A stretch of 64,000 nt of DNA. Source: Litoribrevibacter albus. Its GTDB lineage: Bacteria > Pseudomonadota > Gammaproteobacteria > Pseudomonadales > Litoribrevibacteraceae. Numbering within the stretch: position 1 is the first letter of the stretch; the number at the start of each line of letters is the position of its first letter. The position numbers were made by a program, and so were the translations under genes. Below the pieces are notes generated by a model that saw nothing but the letters and a program-made list of their open reading frames with translations, was not told the DNA's origin and did no database searches. The DNA is taken from NCBI RefSeq assembly GCF_030159995.1, contig NZ_BSNM01000011.1, positions 310,001 to 374,000 of the forward strand, given 5' to 3'. Of this stretch, positions 1 through 10,682 are shown one piece after another.

Positions 1-406
1 CTTCCTGCTTTATCGCACGTATCATGGCTGCTCAATGGGCATTCATACTCAGTTAGCCTCCATCGCCGCGTGGAATGATGAAGAACACGTTTTGGAAAAT
101 CGTCGCCAGTACAAGCAGAAATTTAAGCAAGTTCTTGAAGTTCTAAGCCCTGTTATGGACATCGAACAAACGGATGCCAGCTTTTATCTTTGGCCCAAAA
201 CTCCAATCAATGAAGAAGAGTTTGCACAAAGGTTGTTTGCTGAAGAAAACATCACGGTTTTACCTGGCAGCTACCTATCAAGAACCGTTGATGGTATAAA
301 CCCGGGCGAAGGACGAATCCGAATGGCGCTCGTCGCAGAAGTGGATGAATGCCTGGAAGCAGCTCAGCGGATTCGAAGCCTGATCGAACGACTCAACAAG
401 TCATAA
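1..406 (+). CDS. dapC: Succinyldiaminopimelate transaminase, C-terminal part (DapC)
   Basis: This is the 3' end of a PLP-dependent aminotransferase whose start lies before the window; the frame is open from base 2. The readable part begins FLLYRTYHGCSMG and runs through WPKTPINEEEF and a C-terminal PGEGRIRMALVAE stretch, which is the small domain of class I/II (fold type I) aminotransferases; the arginine in GRIRMAL is the usual carboxylate-binding residue. Its position just before yffB and dapD points to DapC, which transfers an amino group to N-succinyl-2-amino-6-ketopimelate in lysine and diaminopimelate synthesis. The catalytic lysine is outside the window, so the assignment rests on the C-terminal sequence and the neighbours. 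Confidence 0.85.
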   Translation, partial: FLLYRTYHGCSMGIHTQLASIAAWNDEEHVLENRRQYKQKFKQVLEVLSPVMDIEQTDASFYLWPKTPINEEEFAQRLFAEENITVLPGSYLSRTVDGINPGEGRIRMALVAEVDECLEAAQRIRSLIERLNKS

Positions 407-459
407 CATATTAGTTAAATCCCAAACCAGAATGTATCTAAAGCACCAAAGGTTAAAGC

Positions 460-810
460 ATGTCCACTAAAATATATGGCATTAAAAACTGCGACACGAT
501 GAAGAAAGCATTTAAATGGCTTGATTCTAAGGGTGTCAGTTATGAATTTCAGGATTACAAAAAAGAAGCACCCTCTGAAGAGCAAGCCAAGCAGTGGATT
601 GAAACCTTAGGCTGGGAAAACGTTATCAATAAACGCGGCACGACATGGCGTAAGCTGGATGACGATCTAAAGAACAACATGAACGAACAAAAAGCGGTTG
701 AAGTCATCCTAGACAACCCATCCATTATTAAGCGTCCGCTATTAGAGCATAACGATCAAACTATTCTTGGATTCAAAGAAGCTGACTACCAAGCCCTTTT
801 TGAGTCCTAA
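460..810 (+). CDS. yffB: ArsC/Spx-family thioredoxin-fold protein (YffB type)
   Basis: A 116-residue protein of the arsenate reductase-like family. It opens with the YffB signature YGIKNCDTMKKA, with a single N-terminal cysteine (C11), and continues with DYKKEAPSEEQAKQW and the NKRGTTWRKL segment typical of this family. Members have a thioredoxin fold, and most have no demonstrated arsenate reductase activity; the biochemical role is unknown. An AAAGGT ribosome site precedes the ATG. It sits between dapC and dapD, an order seen in Pseudomonas-like genomes, so it is probably co-transcribed with the lysine genes. Family assignment is firm; a role in lysine synthesis is not shown by the sequence. 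Confidence 0.88.
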   Translation: MSTKIYGIKNCDTMKKAFKWLDSKGVSYEFQDYKKEAPSEEQAKQWIETLGWENVINKRGTTWRKLDDDLKNNMNEQKAVEVILDNPSIIKRPLLEHNDQTILGFKEADYQALFES

Positions 811-851
811 TCTTTTTAAATCACGTTTATCCGAATTCAACAGGAGTTAAC

Positions 852-1880
852 ATGGCATTTTCATTTGCAATCGGTATCGGCACCAAAAACACTAAAGGCG
901 AGTGGCTGGAAACGTTTTTCCAAGCACCTGTGCTAAATCCAGCGGACAGCATCATTGACGCAGCAAAAGCTGCGATTGGTTATACCAAAGGCAATCAAAC
1001 AATCGAAGCTTCAACTGAAGCACTTACCGCATTGGCAAGCGCTTTGGAATCAGCAGGCGAAGCAACTCAAGCTAACATTGCAAAAACAGCTGCTCAATCA
1101 TCAGCGCCAGCGGTTGTAGTTGTTCTTGAATCAGACGAACAAGCAAGCTCAACTCCAGAAGTGTATTTAAAGCTTCATCTTCTATCACACCGTTTGGTAA
1201 AACCACACGGCGTTAATCTGGCTGGCATCTTTGGTCTACTTCCAAACGTCGCATGGACCAATGTAGGTGCGATCGACCTGACAGAACTTGCTCAAAAACA
1301 ACTTGAAGCTCGTGCTAAAGGCGAGTTAATCCAGGTTCAATCTGTGGATAAGTTTCCTAAAATGACGGATTACGTAGTTCCAGCCGGTGTACGTATCGCG
1401 GATACTTCACGTGTACGTCTTGGCGCTTACATTGGTGAAGGCACCACCATCATGCACGAAGGCTTCGTGAACTTTAATGCAGGTACCGAAGGCACGTCTA
1501 TGGTTGAAGGCCGTATCTCTGCTGGCGTCATGGTAGGCGAAGGCAGTGACCTGGGCGGTGGCTGTTCAACAATGGGTACCTTGTCTGGCGGCGGTAACAT
1601 CATCATTGCAGTGGGTAAAAACAGCTTAATCGGCGCAAACGCCGGTATTGGCATTCCACTAGGTGACCGTTGTACGGTTGAAGCGGGCCTTTATATTACT
1701 GCCGGTACCAAGGTTATTATGCTGGATGACCAAAACCAAGCGGTTGAAACGGTTAAAGCGCGCGACCTTGCAAACAAGAACGACCTATTATTCCGTCGTA
1801 ACTCTCAAACCGGTGCTGTGGAATGTAAAACCAACAAAACAGCCATCGAGCTTAACGAAGAATTGCACGCAAACAACTAA
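852..1880 (+). CDS. dapD: 2,3,4,5-tetrahydropyridine-2,6-dicarboxylate N-succinyltransferase (DapD, long form)
   Basis: This enzyme succinylates tetrahydrodipicolinate with succinyl-CoA, the first committed step of the succinylase route to meso-diaminopimelate and lysine. At 342 residues it is the long DapD type found in Pseudomonas and relatives, not the roughly 274-residue enterobacterial type. The N-terminal half is the family-specific domain. Residues about 170-290 form a left-handed beta-helix of hexapeptide repeats (for example RLGAYIGEGTTI, GVMVGEGSDLGGG, SLIGANAGIGIPLGD). A CAGGAG ribosome site lies just upstream of the ATG. A strong terminator hairpin follows at about 1914, so dapC-yffB-dapD looks like one transcription unit. 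Confidence 0.95.
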   Translation: MAFSFAIGIGTKNTKGEWLETFFQAPVLNPADSIIDAAKAAIGYTKGNQTIEASTEALTALASALESAGEATQANIAKTAAQSSAPAVVVVLESDEQASSTPEVYLKLHLLSHRLVKPHGVNLAGIFGLLPNVAWTNVGAIDLTELAQKQLEARAKGELIQVQSVDKFPKMTDYVVPAGVRIADTSRVRLGAYIGEGTTIMHEGFVNFNAGTEGTSMVEGRISAGVMVGEGSDLGGGCSTMGTLSGGGNIIIAVGKNSLIGANAGIGIPLGDRCTVEAGLYITAGTKVIMLDDQNQAVETVKARDLANKNDLLFRRNSQTGAVECKTNKTAIELNEELHANN

Positions 1881-1912
1881 GTTTTACCCAAGTAATTCAA
1901 TACCCTACTCAA

Positions 1913-1939
1913 TCCCCGGCCTTCTGCCGGGGATTTTTT
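1913..1939 (+). terminator. Rho-independent terminator after dapD
   Basis: A GC-rich hairpin (TCCCCGGC / GCCGGGGA with a short loop) is followed directly by a run of T residues, about 35 bases after the dapD stop codon. Confidence 0.85.
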
Positions 1940-2117
1940 ATCCTGTCCGAAAGACCATTCAGCGGTTCATACTTAACATTTCACTCTATATTTATATACC
2001 AACCATCTGAATTTTCATGTTTTTTGCGTTGCGTCTCAAAATTGAATTAAGTAGCATCTGTTAAATTGAACTATCATTATCTGCTAGTCCCATATTAAAG
2101 CCTGCGCAGGGAAAACC

Positions 2118-5100
2118 ATGGAGAATAAAAGAATGTTAAGGTGTGGTTACCAAAGTTTATTTTATATTTTGTTTGCTTGGATATTAGCAGCCTGCGGCGG
2201 TGGCGGCGGTGGTGGTGTTGACCCGAATGATGGGAATATCGGTGGTGGCTCATCTAGTTCCAGCGTTGATCTTGTTCTACAAGACTCTGCTGGTAATCCT
2301 ATCGTTAACATTTCAGACGCCAGCTCTGCATTTCTGGTAGCCTCTCTTTCTGGCTCTAACAATGCTAACCGTATTGTAAACTTCTCTTTAACTGAGCCTT
2401 ATGGACGATTAAATCCAAGCTCAGGACGTGCGGTAACTAATTCAAGTGGCGTAGCAAGTATCCAAATTTTTGCAGGTACAGAGGCTGGTGCTGGAACGGC
2501 AGCTGTTGTCGTTGACACAGGAGCGTTTGATACCACAACCTATAACGCTCTTGGCGATGAAGGTGACTCTTCATCACTACCAGCTAACGCAACGCTTGAA
2601 GTTAATATCTACAAAGCTGCGGCATACACTGCTACCCCGCAATCTAAAACGCCATTTAACTCCGGCGAAGAAATTACTCGCGATGTTAGAGCCGTAATTG
2701 AAGCTCAATTATCAACCACCTCAGCAACTGAGAGCGTTGAAGGATTTGTCATAAGTTTTTCAACTGATCTTGGGGTACTTAACCAATCAACAGCTTTAAC
2801 CGATAGCAATGGTATTGCTTACGTCATTCTTTCTGCAGGAGATACAGCAGGTGCTGGCACCGCAACCGCAACTATTAGTGGAGTTTCTAAAGGAGCCTCT
2901 TTTGCGACAGCGGGTGACGATGTAGATACAACCACTACAGCTGTAACAGTCACTCAAGATTTCGCCCTATCCTCAAAGGAGGATACAAGAAATATTACCA
3001 CCACAGACAACGGTATTCTCACCGTCGGTTTAACCCAGGGTAGCGCATTACAATATGCAAATGTAAACGTAACTATTACAGGACAAGGGATCTTAGAATA
3101 TACTTTTCCGGGCACAACCCGTACGATTACAGGCCAATCTTTAGACGTTATTACAGATTCCAACGGTCAAGCCGTTCTTGATATTATTCCAGGTTCTATA
3201 TCTGGAAACGGAAGTGTTGTATCTACTTATAACGGAGAGAATACTAGCAACTCAATTAACTTCAACATCATTGCTGATGAAATACAGTTTGGCGCAATTG
3301 TCGGAACTGACAACACGATTATCAACAATTTTGAAGAGTCAGTTGTTGAGATAGATACAACCTCATTATCTGCCGGAAGCACAACGGTGCTTGAAGTTGC
3401 TGCAATCAAGGGCGATAGCCCGGCCACGTTATTTACAGAGTCTTATCAAGTCAGCTTTACTTCGAGCTGTATATCTGCTGGAAATGCTAGTGTCGATTCT
3501 CCGGTAACAGCTATCAGTGGGATTGCTGTGGCAACTTATACAAACATCTCTTGTACAGGAAATGATGTAATCACTGCAAACGCAACTATTGGTGGACAGC
3601 CATTCCAAGCAACCAGAGCAGCCGGTAGCACAACAGACAATACCGCTATTATTACTACCACATCGTCATCAGCAACCAGTCTATCAATGACTAACATTAC
3701 TGAAACGTTGCTAGCACTCAAAAACACCAGCGGCTTAGGACGCTCAGAAACATCTGATATCACCTTTACAGCTACAGACAGCGGAGGTAATGCCGTTCCT
3801 TCGCAAACGGTTAATTTCGAACTAACAACCGATGTTGGTGGTATTACGTTCTCTCCTGCTTCTGCAAACACCAATGCTAATGGACAAGTAACAGTAACAA
3901 TTACTTCAGGCACTGTACCAACCCCTGTTCGAGTAAAAGCAAACATGACTGTTGGCGCAACTACGATATCGACTGTGTCAGAACAATTAAATATTGGCGT
4001 AGGTTTACCGGATCAGGATAGCTTTTCTCAAGCCCTGGAAAGTTTTGCAGTACAAGCATATAACGGCGCAAACGTTCAAAATACCATCACTCTTAGCGCA
4101 GCAGATCACTTTGGCAACCCGGTTGTATCAGGAACCACATTTACTGTCATTGCCGACAAAGGCGGTCGTGTAGGTTCAGTGAATAATAATAATGCCCAAG
4201 CTTCATGCGAAGTGACCAACCAAAGTGAAGCAACTCAAGGCAGTTGTACTCTAACCTGGTTAAGCTCTGGAGATAATCCAGATGTAGACCTTAACAGAAG
4301 CGTACGAACAAACATCGCCCCTCTATCTAGAGGCAAAAACGATCGATTCGGTCGAACGAATGTTCTGGCTTATGCCATTGGTGAAGAAACCTTTTATGAT
4401 TCTAATGGTAATGGAGTGTTTGACGTTGAATGCTCCAATTGTATAGATACTAACGGTGATGGCACTCTAGATGGAAATTTAGATATTAACGGTGACTCAG
4501 TTATCGACTCAAGTGTCAGTGAAGCATTTGATGACATGGGCGAACCATTTGCAGACATCAACGAAGATGGTGTGTATACCAATGATCAAATTGATGCTAA
4601 TGATCCGACACCAGGCGATGATAGTGATGACATCACAGAGGCATTTGTAGACTTCAATTCAAATCTTACCTATGACGGACCAGACGGTCTGTTTAACGGT
4701 GCTTTATGTAGCCAAGCAGCTATTGCTGAAGGTCATTGTGCCAGCTTAACCTATGTCTGGGATGAAGATACGTTTGTTATATCGACAGATGATGGAATTT
4801 TCTATATTAGAGATAGCGACCCGCTAGCAGGAAACTATGAATATGAGCAATCAGGCAACCCTCCTTCGTCTGACGAAGTTTCTACAGACATCACTAATTT
4901 AACAGGTGACGTACCACAATATGATAATGGTACTGAATTAGTAAATGGTATTGAATTAAGTACTACAAACTCCTCAGAGACGGTCTATATATTAATCACC
5001 GATAACAATGGTAATAATATACCTGCAGGTTCTGAAATAACGTTCACCTGTTCAAATTGTGATGTGACCGCAGGCAGTTCTCAAACAGCTAGCAACTCTA

Positions 5101-5237
5101 CAAACCCAAGTGCATATTCTGTGACTCTTGCAAGACCCACTAGTGTAAATCAAGTATCTGGCCAGTTATCAATTGAATACCAAACACCTGACGGAACTAG
5201 CAGGTCAGCCTCCTATACTGTAGTAACTCCCTTTTAA
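2118..5237 (+). CDS. Large Ig-like-domain surface lipoprotein with calcium-binding-like insert
   Basis: A 1039-residue secreted protein. The N-terminus is a lipoprotein signal peptide with lipobox ILAAC (C26), followed by a run of seven glycines; glycine at +2 would favour outer-membrane sorting. Most of the chain is a series of roughly 100-residue beta-rich domains with bacterial Ig-like (invasin/Big-type) phrases such as TDSNGIAYVILSAG, DSNGQAVLDI and NTNANGQVTVTITSG. Residues about 761-860 form an acidic insert with repeated DxNxDG-type loops (DTNGDGTLDG, DINGDSVID, DINEDGVY), resembling EF-hand or thrombospondin-3 calcium sites. A final Ig-like domain follows. No catalytic motif is visible. 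It is probably an adhesin or structural surface protein; the ligand is unknown. It stands alone between two terminators. Confidence 0.75.
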   Translation: MENKRMLRCGYQSLFYILFAWILAACGGGGGGGVDPNDGNIGGGSSSSSVDLVLQDSAGNPIVNISDASSAFLVASLSGSNNANRIVNFSLTEPYGRLNPSSGRAVTNSSGVASIQIFAGTEAGAGTAAVVVDTGAFDTTTYNALGDEGDSSSLPANATLEVNIYKAAAYTATPQSKTPFNSGEEITRDVRAVIEAQLSTTSATESVEGFVISFSTDLGVLNQSTALTDSNGIAYVILSAGDTAGAGTATATISGVSKGASFATAGDDVDTTTTAVTVTQDFALSSKEDTRNITTTDNGILTVGLTQGSALQYANVNVTITGQGILEYTFPGTTRTITGQSLDVITDSNGQAVLDIIPGSISGNGSVVSTYNGENTSNSINFNIIADEIQFGAIVGTDNTIINNFEESVVEIDTTSLSAGSTTVLEVAAIKGDSPATLFTESYQVSFTSSCISAGNASVDSPVTAISGIAVATYTNISCTGNDVITANATIGGQPFQATRAAGSTTDNTAIITTTSSSATSLSMTNITETLLALKNTSGLGRSETSDITFTATDSGGNAVPSQTVNFELTTDVGGITFSPASANTNANGQVTVTITSGTVPTPVRVKANMTVGATTISTVSEQLNIGVGLPDQDSFSQALESFAVQAYNGANVQNTITLSAADHFGNPVVSGTTFTVIADKGGRVGSVNNNNAQASCEVTNQSEATQGSCTLTWLSSGDNPDVDLNRSVRTNIAPLSRGKNDRFGRTNVLAYAIGEETFYDSNGNGVFDVECSNCIDTNGDGTLDGNLDINGDSVIDSSVSEAFDDMGEPFADINEDGVYTNDQIDANDPTPGDDSDDITEAFVDFNSNLTYDGPDGLFNGALCSQAAIAEGHCASLTYVWDEDTFVISTDDGIFYIRDSDPLAGNYEYEQSGNPPSSDEVSTDITNLTGDVPQYDNGTELVNGIELSTTNSSETVYILITDNNGNNIPAGSEITFTCSNCDVTAGSSQTASNSTNPSAYSVTLARPTSVNQVSGQLSIEYQTPDGTSRSASYTVVTPF

Positions 5238-5244
5238 TAATTCC

Positions 5245-5271
5245 AAGCCCCTCACCGAGGGGCTTTTTCTT
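5245..5271 (+). terminator. Rho-independent terminator after the Ig-like lipoprotein
   Basis: Hairpin AAGCCCCTC / GAGGGGCTT with a short loop and a T-rich tail, starting eight bases after the stop codon. Confidence 0.85.
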
Positions 5272-5305
5272 TTCTCCCCAACTTCCTGTAAAATCTCGCC
5301 CTTAA

Positions 5306-6481
<1,176 letters not shown>

Positions 6482-6487
6482 TCGTCC

Positions 6488-6745
6488 ATGCCAGACAAGC
6501 GAAAATTATTAACCTTACTAAGCGCTCGAAACCTACCGGATCATGTAATATTTCAGCGCTTTGTTTGTGCAGTGTTCATTTTCGCTTGCGGTGCCCTGCT
6601 TATTTTCTACGCTGAATCTAAAATAGAGCCATCGCTCCGCCAAGAGATCATTGCCTTAGTCGGGTTAATTTTAGCCTGTGCAGGTGGCGCTTATGCATTC
6701 ATTCATTATCTCGCACTGATATTCTCTCGTTTAAGAGGCAAATAA
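6488..6745 (+). CDS. Small two-helix membrane protein downstream of dapE
   Basis: An 85-residue protein that I do not recognise. It has a short basic N-terminus (MPDKRKLLTLLSARN) and two hydrophobic segments at about residues 20-42 and 53-78, ending in a basic tail (SRLRGK); both ends are predicted to be cytoplasmic. It begins six bases after the dapE stop and ends three bases before the next gene, which supports translation as part of a dapE operon. There are no conserved motifs from which a function can be inferred. Confidence 0.6.
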   Translation: MPDKRKLLTLLSARNLPDHVIFQRFVCAVFIFACGALLIFYAESKIEPSLRQEIIALVGLILACAGGAYAFIHYLALIFSRLRGK

Positions 6746-6748
6746 TTT

Positions 6749-7126
6749 ATGTATCCAGACATCGAAGTCTACGTCAAAAACAAATCCGAAGAAGAGCTTG
6801 TGAACTGGTTTGAGCAAGCACTGGGTACAACAGAGTATCAGGGGAAATTACAAGGCGGCCTTCAGCACTACCAAGTCCAATGCCAAGGTAAATCATTACC
6901 GGTAATGATCATGCCAGCAGTTGTAGGAAAAGCCTGGAACAGCGTCTGGTTTGATACGCCAGATACCCCCTGGGAAGACGACATCACGTGTGCGAAACAA
7001 ATGGCCCAGGAACTTAATACCGAAATTCGCTGCATTCGCAGTGGCTGGGATGAAGATCAAGACCCAGATGAGTGGTTAAAAGTATTACCGGATGGCAACA
7101 CGGAAGAGATTCTTTGGAAAAAATAA
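6749..7126 (+). CDS. Conserved hypothetical soluble protein
   Basis: A 125-residue acidic, soluble protein with no signal peptide or membrane segment. Notable stretches are NWFEQALG, MIMPAVVGKAWNSVWFD, the acidic WDEDQDPDEW and a tryptophan near the C-terminus (EILWKK). An AAGAGGC ribosome site overlaps the end of the preceding gene. It is the last gene of the likely dapE operon. I cannot assign a family with confidence; the regular codon use, ribosome site and operon position show that it is a real gene. Confidence 0.65.
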   Translation: MYPDIEVYVKNKSEEELVNWFEQALGTTEYQGKLQGGLQHYQVQCQGKSLPVMIMPAVVGKAWNSVWFDTPDTPWEDDITCAKQMAQELNTEIRCIRSGWDEDQDPDEWLKVLPDGNTEEILWKK

Positions 7127-7190
7127 GTTGCGCTCAGGTAGAGTTGTTCAGAGCTATTTTCCAAAGGTGCTGTGCAGTTCGCTAAGACCA

Positions 7191-7235
7191 TAGCTCGTAA
7201 AAAACATTGCTCGTAATGAGCAAACCTACGAGCTA
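7191..7235. repeat. Nested intergenic stem-loop
   Basis: An outer 9-bp stem (TAGCTCGTA at 7191-7199 with TACGAGCTA at 7227-7235) encloses a second 6-bp stem (TTGCTC 7207-7212 with GAGCAA 7218-7223). The outer stem overlaps the rsmJ stop codon. It lies between the convergent 125-residue gene and rsmJ and may slow both transcripts, but it lacks a clear T-tract. Confidence 0.5.
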
Positions 7236-8069
7236 GAACGCTTTTTTGGTATAAATATCAAACCGCCCTGATTTACCTTTTATTTGTAAACTCGGGGTCT
7301 TGTTAGCCAGAAAAGGAGCGGCTTTAGGACGCTTAACCACCACCCGGTGCTTTGAAATTCGGTAAGCTGGCTCAAACAACTCATCGGCGTCCTCATCACC
7401 ACCAATCAGTTGCTTAAATACGCGCATTTCCTTTTTCACTAACGCCGTCTTTGACCGATCCGGGAACATAGGGTCCAGATAGACAACATCAAAGCTTTCA
7501 TCTTCTATGTCGCTGCTGGCTGAAATAAAGTCTTCCTTACGCAACGACATTCTCTCAACCACATCCGTTACATCACTGGCAATTGAAGCCCTATCCAAAC
7601 CATCCTGAAGTAATTCCCGAACGGCGGGATTACGCTCAAACATGGTTACTGAGCACCCTAAAGCAGCAAGAATCAGGCTATCCCGGCCTAAGCCTGCAGT
7701 GGCATCCAGAACCGTTAATTGTCGATCTCCAGAGACTTTACTCAATCCAACCGCTTTTGCGACTTGCTCGCCTTTACCGCCCCCGTGCTTTAAACGATGA
7801 ACCATGGCGTTACCTTCAAAGGCAACGAACACAGGGCCAGGTGGTTTTGGACCGGTTGACTGTAAAGAAACCGCTTCATCAAACACCAAAGCCAGATGCT
7901 TATCAGGGTCCAACGAGGTTAAATCCAGCGTTTGCTGTGGTCGGATAACCAATGCCTGACCGCCGAAAGCCTCAACAAACTTGGTCGCCTGGGCCTCTCT
8001 ATGCGGTGCATACAGCACCACAAGAGACTCGGTCACTTGTTCAGGTTTCAGCTTATAGACAGTCGACAT
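7233..8069 (-). CDS. rsmJ: 16S rRNA m2G1516 methyltransferase (RsmJ)
   Basis: A 278-residue class I SAM-dependent methyltransferase. The SAM-binding motif I is DATAGLGRDSL, followed by FERNP. The catalytic-region motif is VVYLDPMFPDRSKTALVKKEMR, read here as YLDPMFPD plus a following KKEMR, and the C-terminus carries KHRVVVKRPKAAPFL; these are hallmarks of RsmJ (YhiQ), which methylates G1516 of 16S rRNA on the small subunit. Length is close to the family norm (about 250). It lies 11 bases downstream of uppP and is probably the last gene of the tsaB-uppP-rsmJ run. Confidence 0.93.
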   Translation of the reverse strand: MSTVYKLKPEQVTESLVVLYAPHREAQATKFVEAFGGQALVIRPQQTLDLTSLDPDKHLALVFDEAVSLQSTGPKPPGPVFVAFEGNAMVHRLKHGGGKGEQVAKAVGLSKVSGDRQLTVLDATAGLGRDSLILAALGCSVTMFERNPAVRELLQDGLDRASIASDVTDVVERMSLRKEDFISASSDIEDESFDVVYLDPMFPDRSKTALVKKEMRVFKQLIGGDEDADELFEPAYRISKHRVVVKRPKAAPFLANKTPSLQIKGKSGRFDIYTKKAF

Positions 8070-8080
8070 TAAGTAATAAC

Positions 8081-8890
8081 CTAAGCAGGAATGATGAATG
8101 CGATTCCCAGAAGAATGATTCCCAGGGCACAGCGGTAAATTACGAATGGCAAAACACCAATGCGATTAATAAAGGCTAAAAATAGTTTAATACAAATATA
8201 CGCACTGATTGCTGCTAACAAGGCTCCACTACCAGCCACCATCATGGAAGCATCACTTCCTTGTTCAATAAGATCTTTCCCTTTGAACAGACCAGCACCA
8301 AGAATAACGGGAATCGAAAGTAAAAAAGAAAACCTGGCAGCACTTTCACGCGTTTGACCAAGAAATAACGACGCAGTCATCGTCACACCAGAGCGCGATG
8401 TCCCGGGAATCAAAGCAAAAACCTGGGCCAAACCTACAGCTAATGCTCCTTTTATTCCCAGCAACTCCATTGGTTGTTTTCTTGAACCTGCCTTATCAGC
8501 CCACAACAAAACCAAACCAAAGAAAATTGAAGCCGCCGCGATCACCACAATAGAGCGAAGATGCGTTTCAATAAAATCGTTCAATGTCGCGCCACATAAC
8601 ACCACAGGGATAGTAGCAATGATAATCCACCACCCCATTTTAGCTTCGGTGGTTACACCCTTTCCTACAAAACTACCAAACCACGCCATTGCAATCTTGA
8701 ATACATCCTTGCGGAAATAGATCAACACCGCCAGCAATGTCCCTACATGCACCGCGACATCAAACGTCAACCCTTGATCCTGCCACCCTAAAAGCTGAGC
8801 AGGTAAAATCAGGTGGGCCGAACTTGAGATCGGCAGAAATTCAGTTAACCCTTGAATAACAGCTAATAGAACCAGTTGGAACCAAGCCAT
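8081..8890 (-). CDS. uppP: Undecaprenyl-diphosphatase (UppP/BacA)
   Basis: An integral membrane phosphatase that recycles undecaprenyl diphosphate to the monophosphate carrier used for peptidoglycan and surface polysaccharides; high activity gives bacitracin resistance. Both family signatures are present: EFLPISSSAHLIL near the N-terminus and PGTSRSGVTM in the second half, with about eight hydrophobic segments. I place the start at the ATG at 8890 (MAWFQLVLL) because AAGGAG sits five bases before it; a GTG two codons upstream overlaps that ribosome site and is unlikely. It follows tsaB by 23 bases. Confidence 0.94.
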   Translation of the reverse strand: MAWFQLVLLAVIQGLTEFLPISSSAHLILPAQLLGWQDQGLTFDVAVHVGTLLAVLIYFRKDVFKIAMAWFGSFVGKGVTTEAKMGWWIIIATIPVVLCGATLNDFIETHLRSIVVIAAASIFFGLVLLWADKAGSRKQPMELLGIKGALAVGLAQVFALIPGTSRSGVTMTASLFLGQTRESAARFSFLLSIPVILGAGLFKGKDLIEQGSDASMMVAGSGALLAAISAYICIKLFLAFINRIGVLPFVIYRCALGIILLGIAFIIPA

Positions 8891-8913
8891 ACACACTCCT
8901 TGTACTCTAAGTC

Positions 8914-9600
8914 TTATTTTTTCTGATCGGCTTTCTTTTTCGCCACATCATTTCGAACGTATAACGGTTCCACCTGATCAGCAGATTGCCACAATACTTG
9001 CTCAGGAAATTCCTGAATGAACGTCAGCATGTCTTCAGCACGAGGTCGCTCTTCCGGGAAGAATTCCACGTCATCAACTGCGGCAGAAAATTGGTCACGA
9101 TACACCAACCCAGTGCCCGACATCGCTTGAATATTCTCGATATTGACATCTGTTGGTTTGGACACAGACGGCTCAGACAACAACTCAAATGCCGTTTCTG
9201 AATAGCGATACTTTGCCCAGTACAACTCGTTCATCCGGGCATCCACCGTCGCAATCAGCTCGCCAGAATCATGAGCACTCAACATGCGAGTTCGAATTGC
9301 CAAGGCAGTTAATGTAGACACAGCTGCCACAGGCTTATTAATTGCGAAAGCCAAGCCCTGGACCACGCCAAAAGCGATTCTTAATCCAGTAAAAGAACCA
9401 GGGCCAGCGCCAACTACAAGGCCATCCAATTGCGATACCGCAACACCCTGTTTAGCCAGTAAGCTCTCTACCATTGGCAGGATATTCTGGGTATGTTCCC
9501 GAGGGAGTAACTGATGATCAGAGTGAATTGTACCGTTATGCAGTAACGCCACCGAACAGGCATCCGTCGACGTATCAATCGCGAGTAAAGTAGATTTCAT
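8914..9600 (-). CDS. tsaB: tRNA threonylcarbamoyladenosine biosynthesis protein TsaB
   Basis: TsaB (YeaZ) is the ASKHA-fold partner that scaffolds TsaD and TsaE for t6A37 modification of ANN-decoding tRNAs. The N-terminus reads MKSTLLAIDTSTDACSVALL, followed by LPREHTQNILPMV and GPGSFTGLRIAFG, all characteristic. I choose the ATG at 9600 because the family usually begins with M-x(2-4)-LAIDTST. A possible upstream ATG at 9630 would add ten residues and abut the adk terminator. The C-terminal tail is lysine-rich. It is probably translated with uppP and rsmJ. Confidence 0.93.
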   Translation of the reverse strand: MKSTLLAIDTSTDACSVALLHNGTIHSDHQLLPREHTQNILPMVESLLAKQGVAVSQLDGLVVGAGPGSFTGLRIAFGVVQGLAFAINKPVAAVSTLTALAIRTRMLSAHDSGELIATVDARMNELYWAKYRYSETAFELLSEPSVSKPTDVNIENIQAMSGTGLVYRDQFSAAVDDVEFFPEERPRAEDMLTFIQEFPEQVLWQSADQVEPLYVRNDVAKKKADQKK

Positions 9601-9630
9601 AAAGATTAAAGAATAGTAATAGGCAGACAT

Positions 9631-9665
9631 AAAAAAGGTCTAAAAGCAGAGACTTTTAGACCTTT
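9631..9665 (-). terminator. Rho-independent terminator after adk
   Basis: A perfect 13-bp stem (AAAGGTCTAAAAG at 9634-9646 with CTTTTAGACCTTT at 9653-9665) and, read on the minus strand, a T6 tail. It separates adk from tsaB. Confidence 0.85.
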
Positions 9666-9681
9666 CAGGATCATTGCAACA

Positions 9682-10682
<1,001 letters not shown>

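Noticed and set aside
1663-2010. 115-codon frame overlapping the end of dapD
   Set aside because: Out-of-frame shadow of dapD that runs through its terminator.
3536-3946. 136-codon open frame on the minus strand
   Set aside because: Antisense to the Ig-like lipoprotein; arises from the Thr/Ser/Val-rich composition of that gene.
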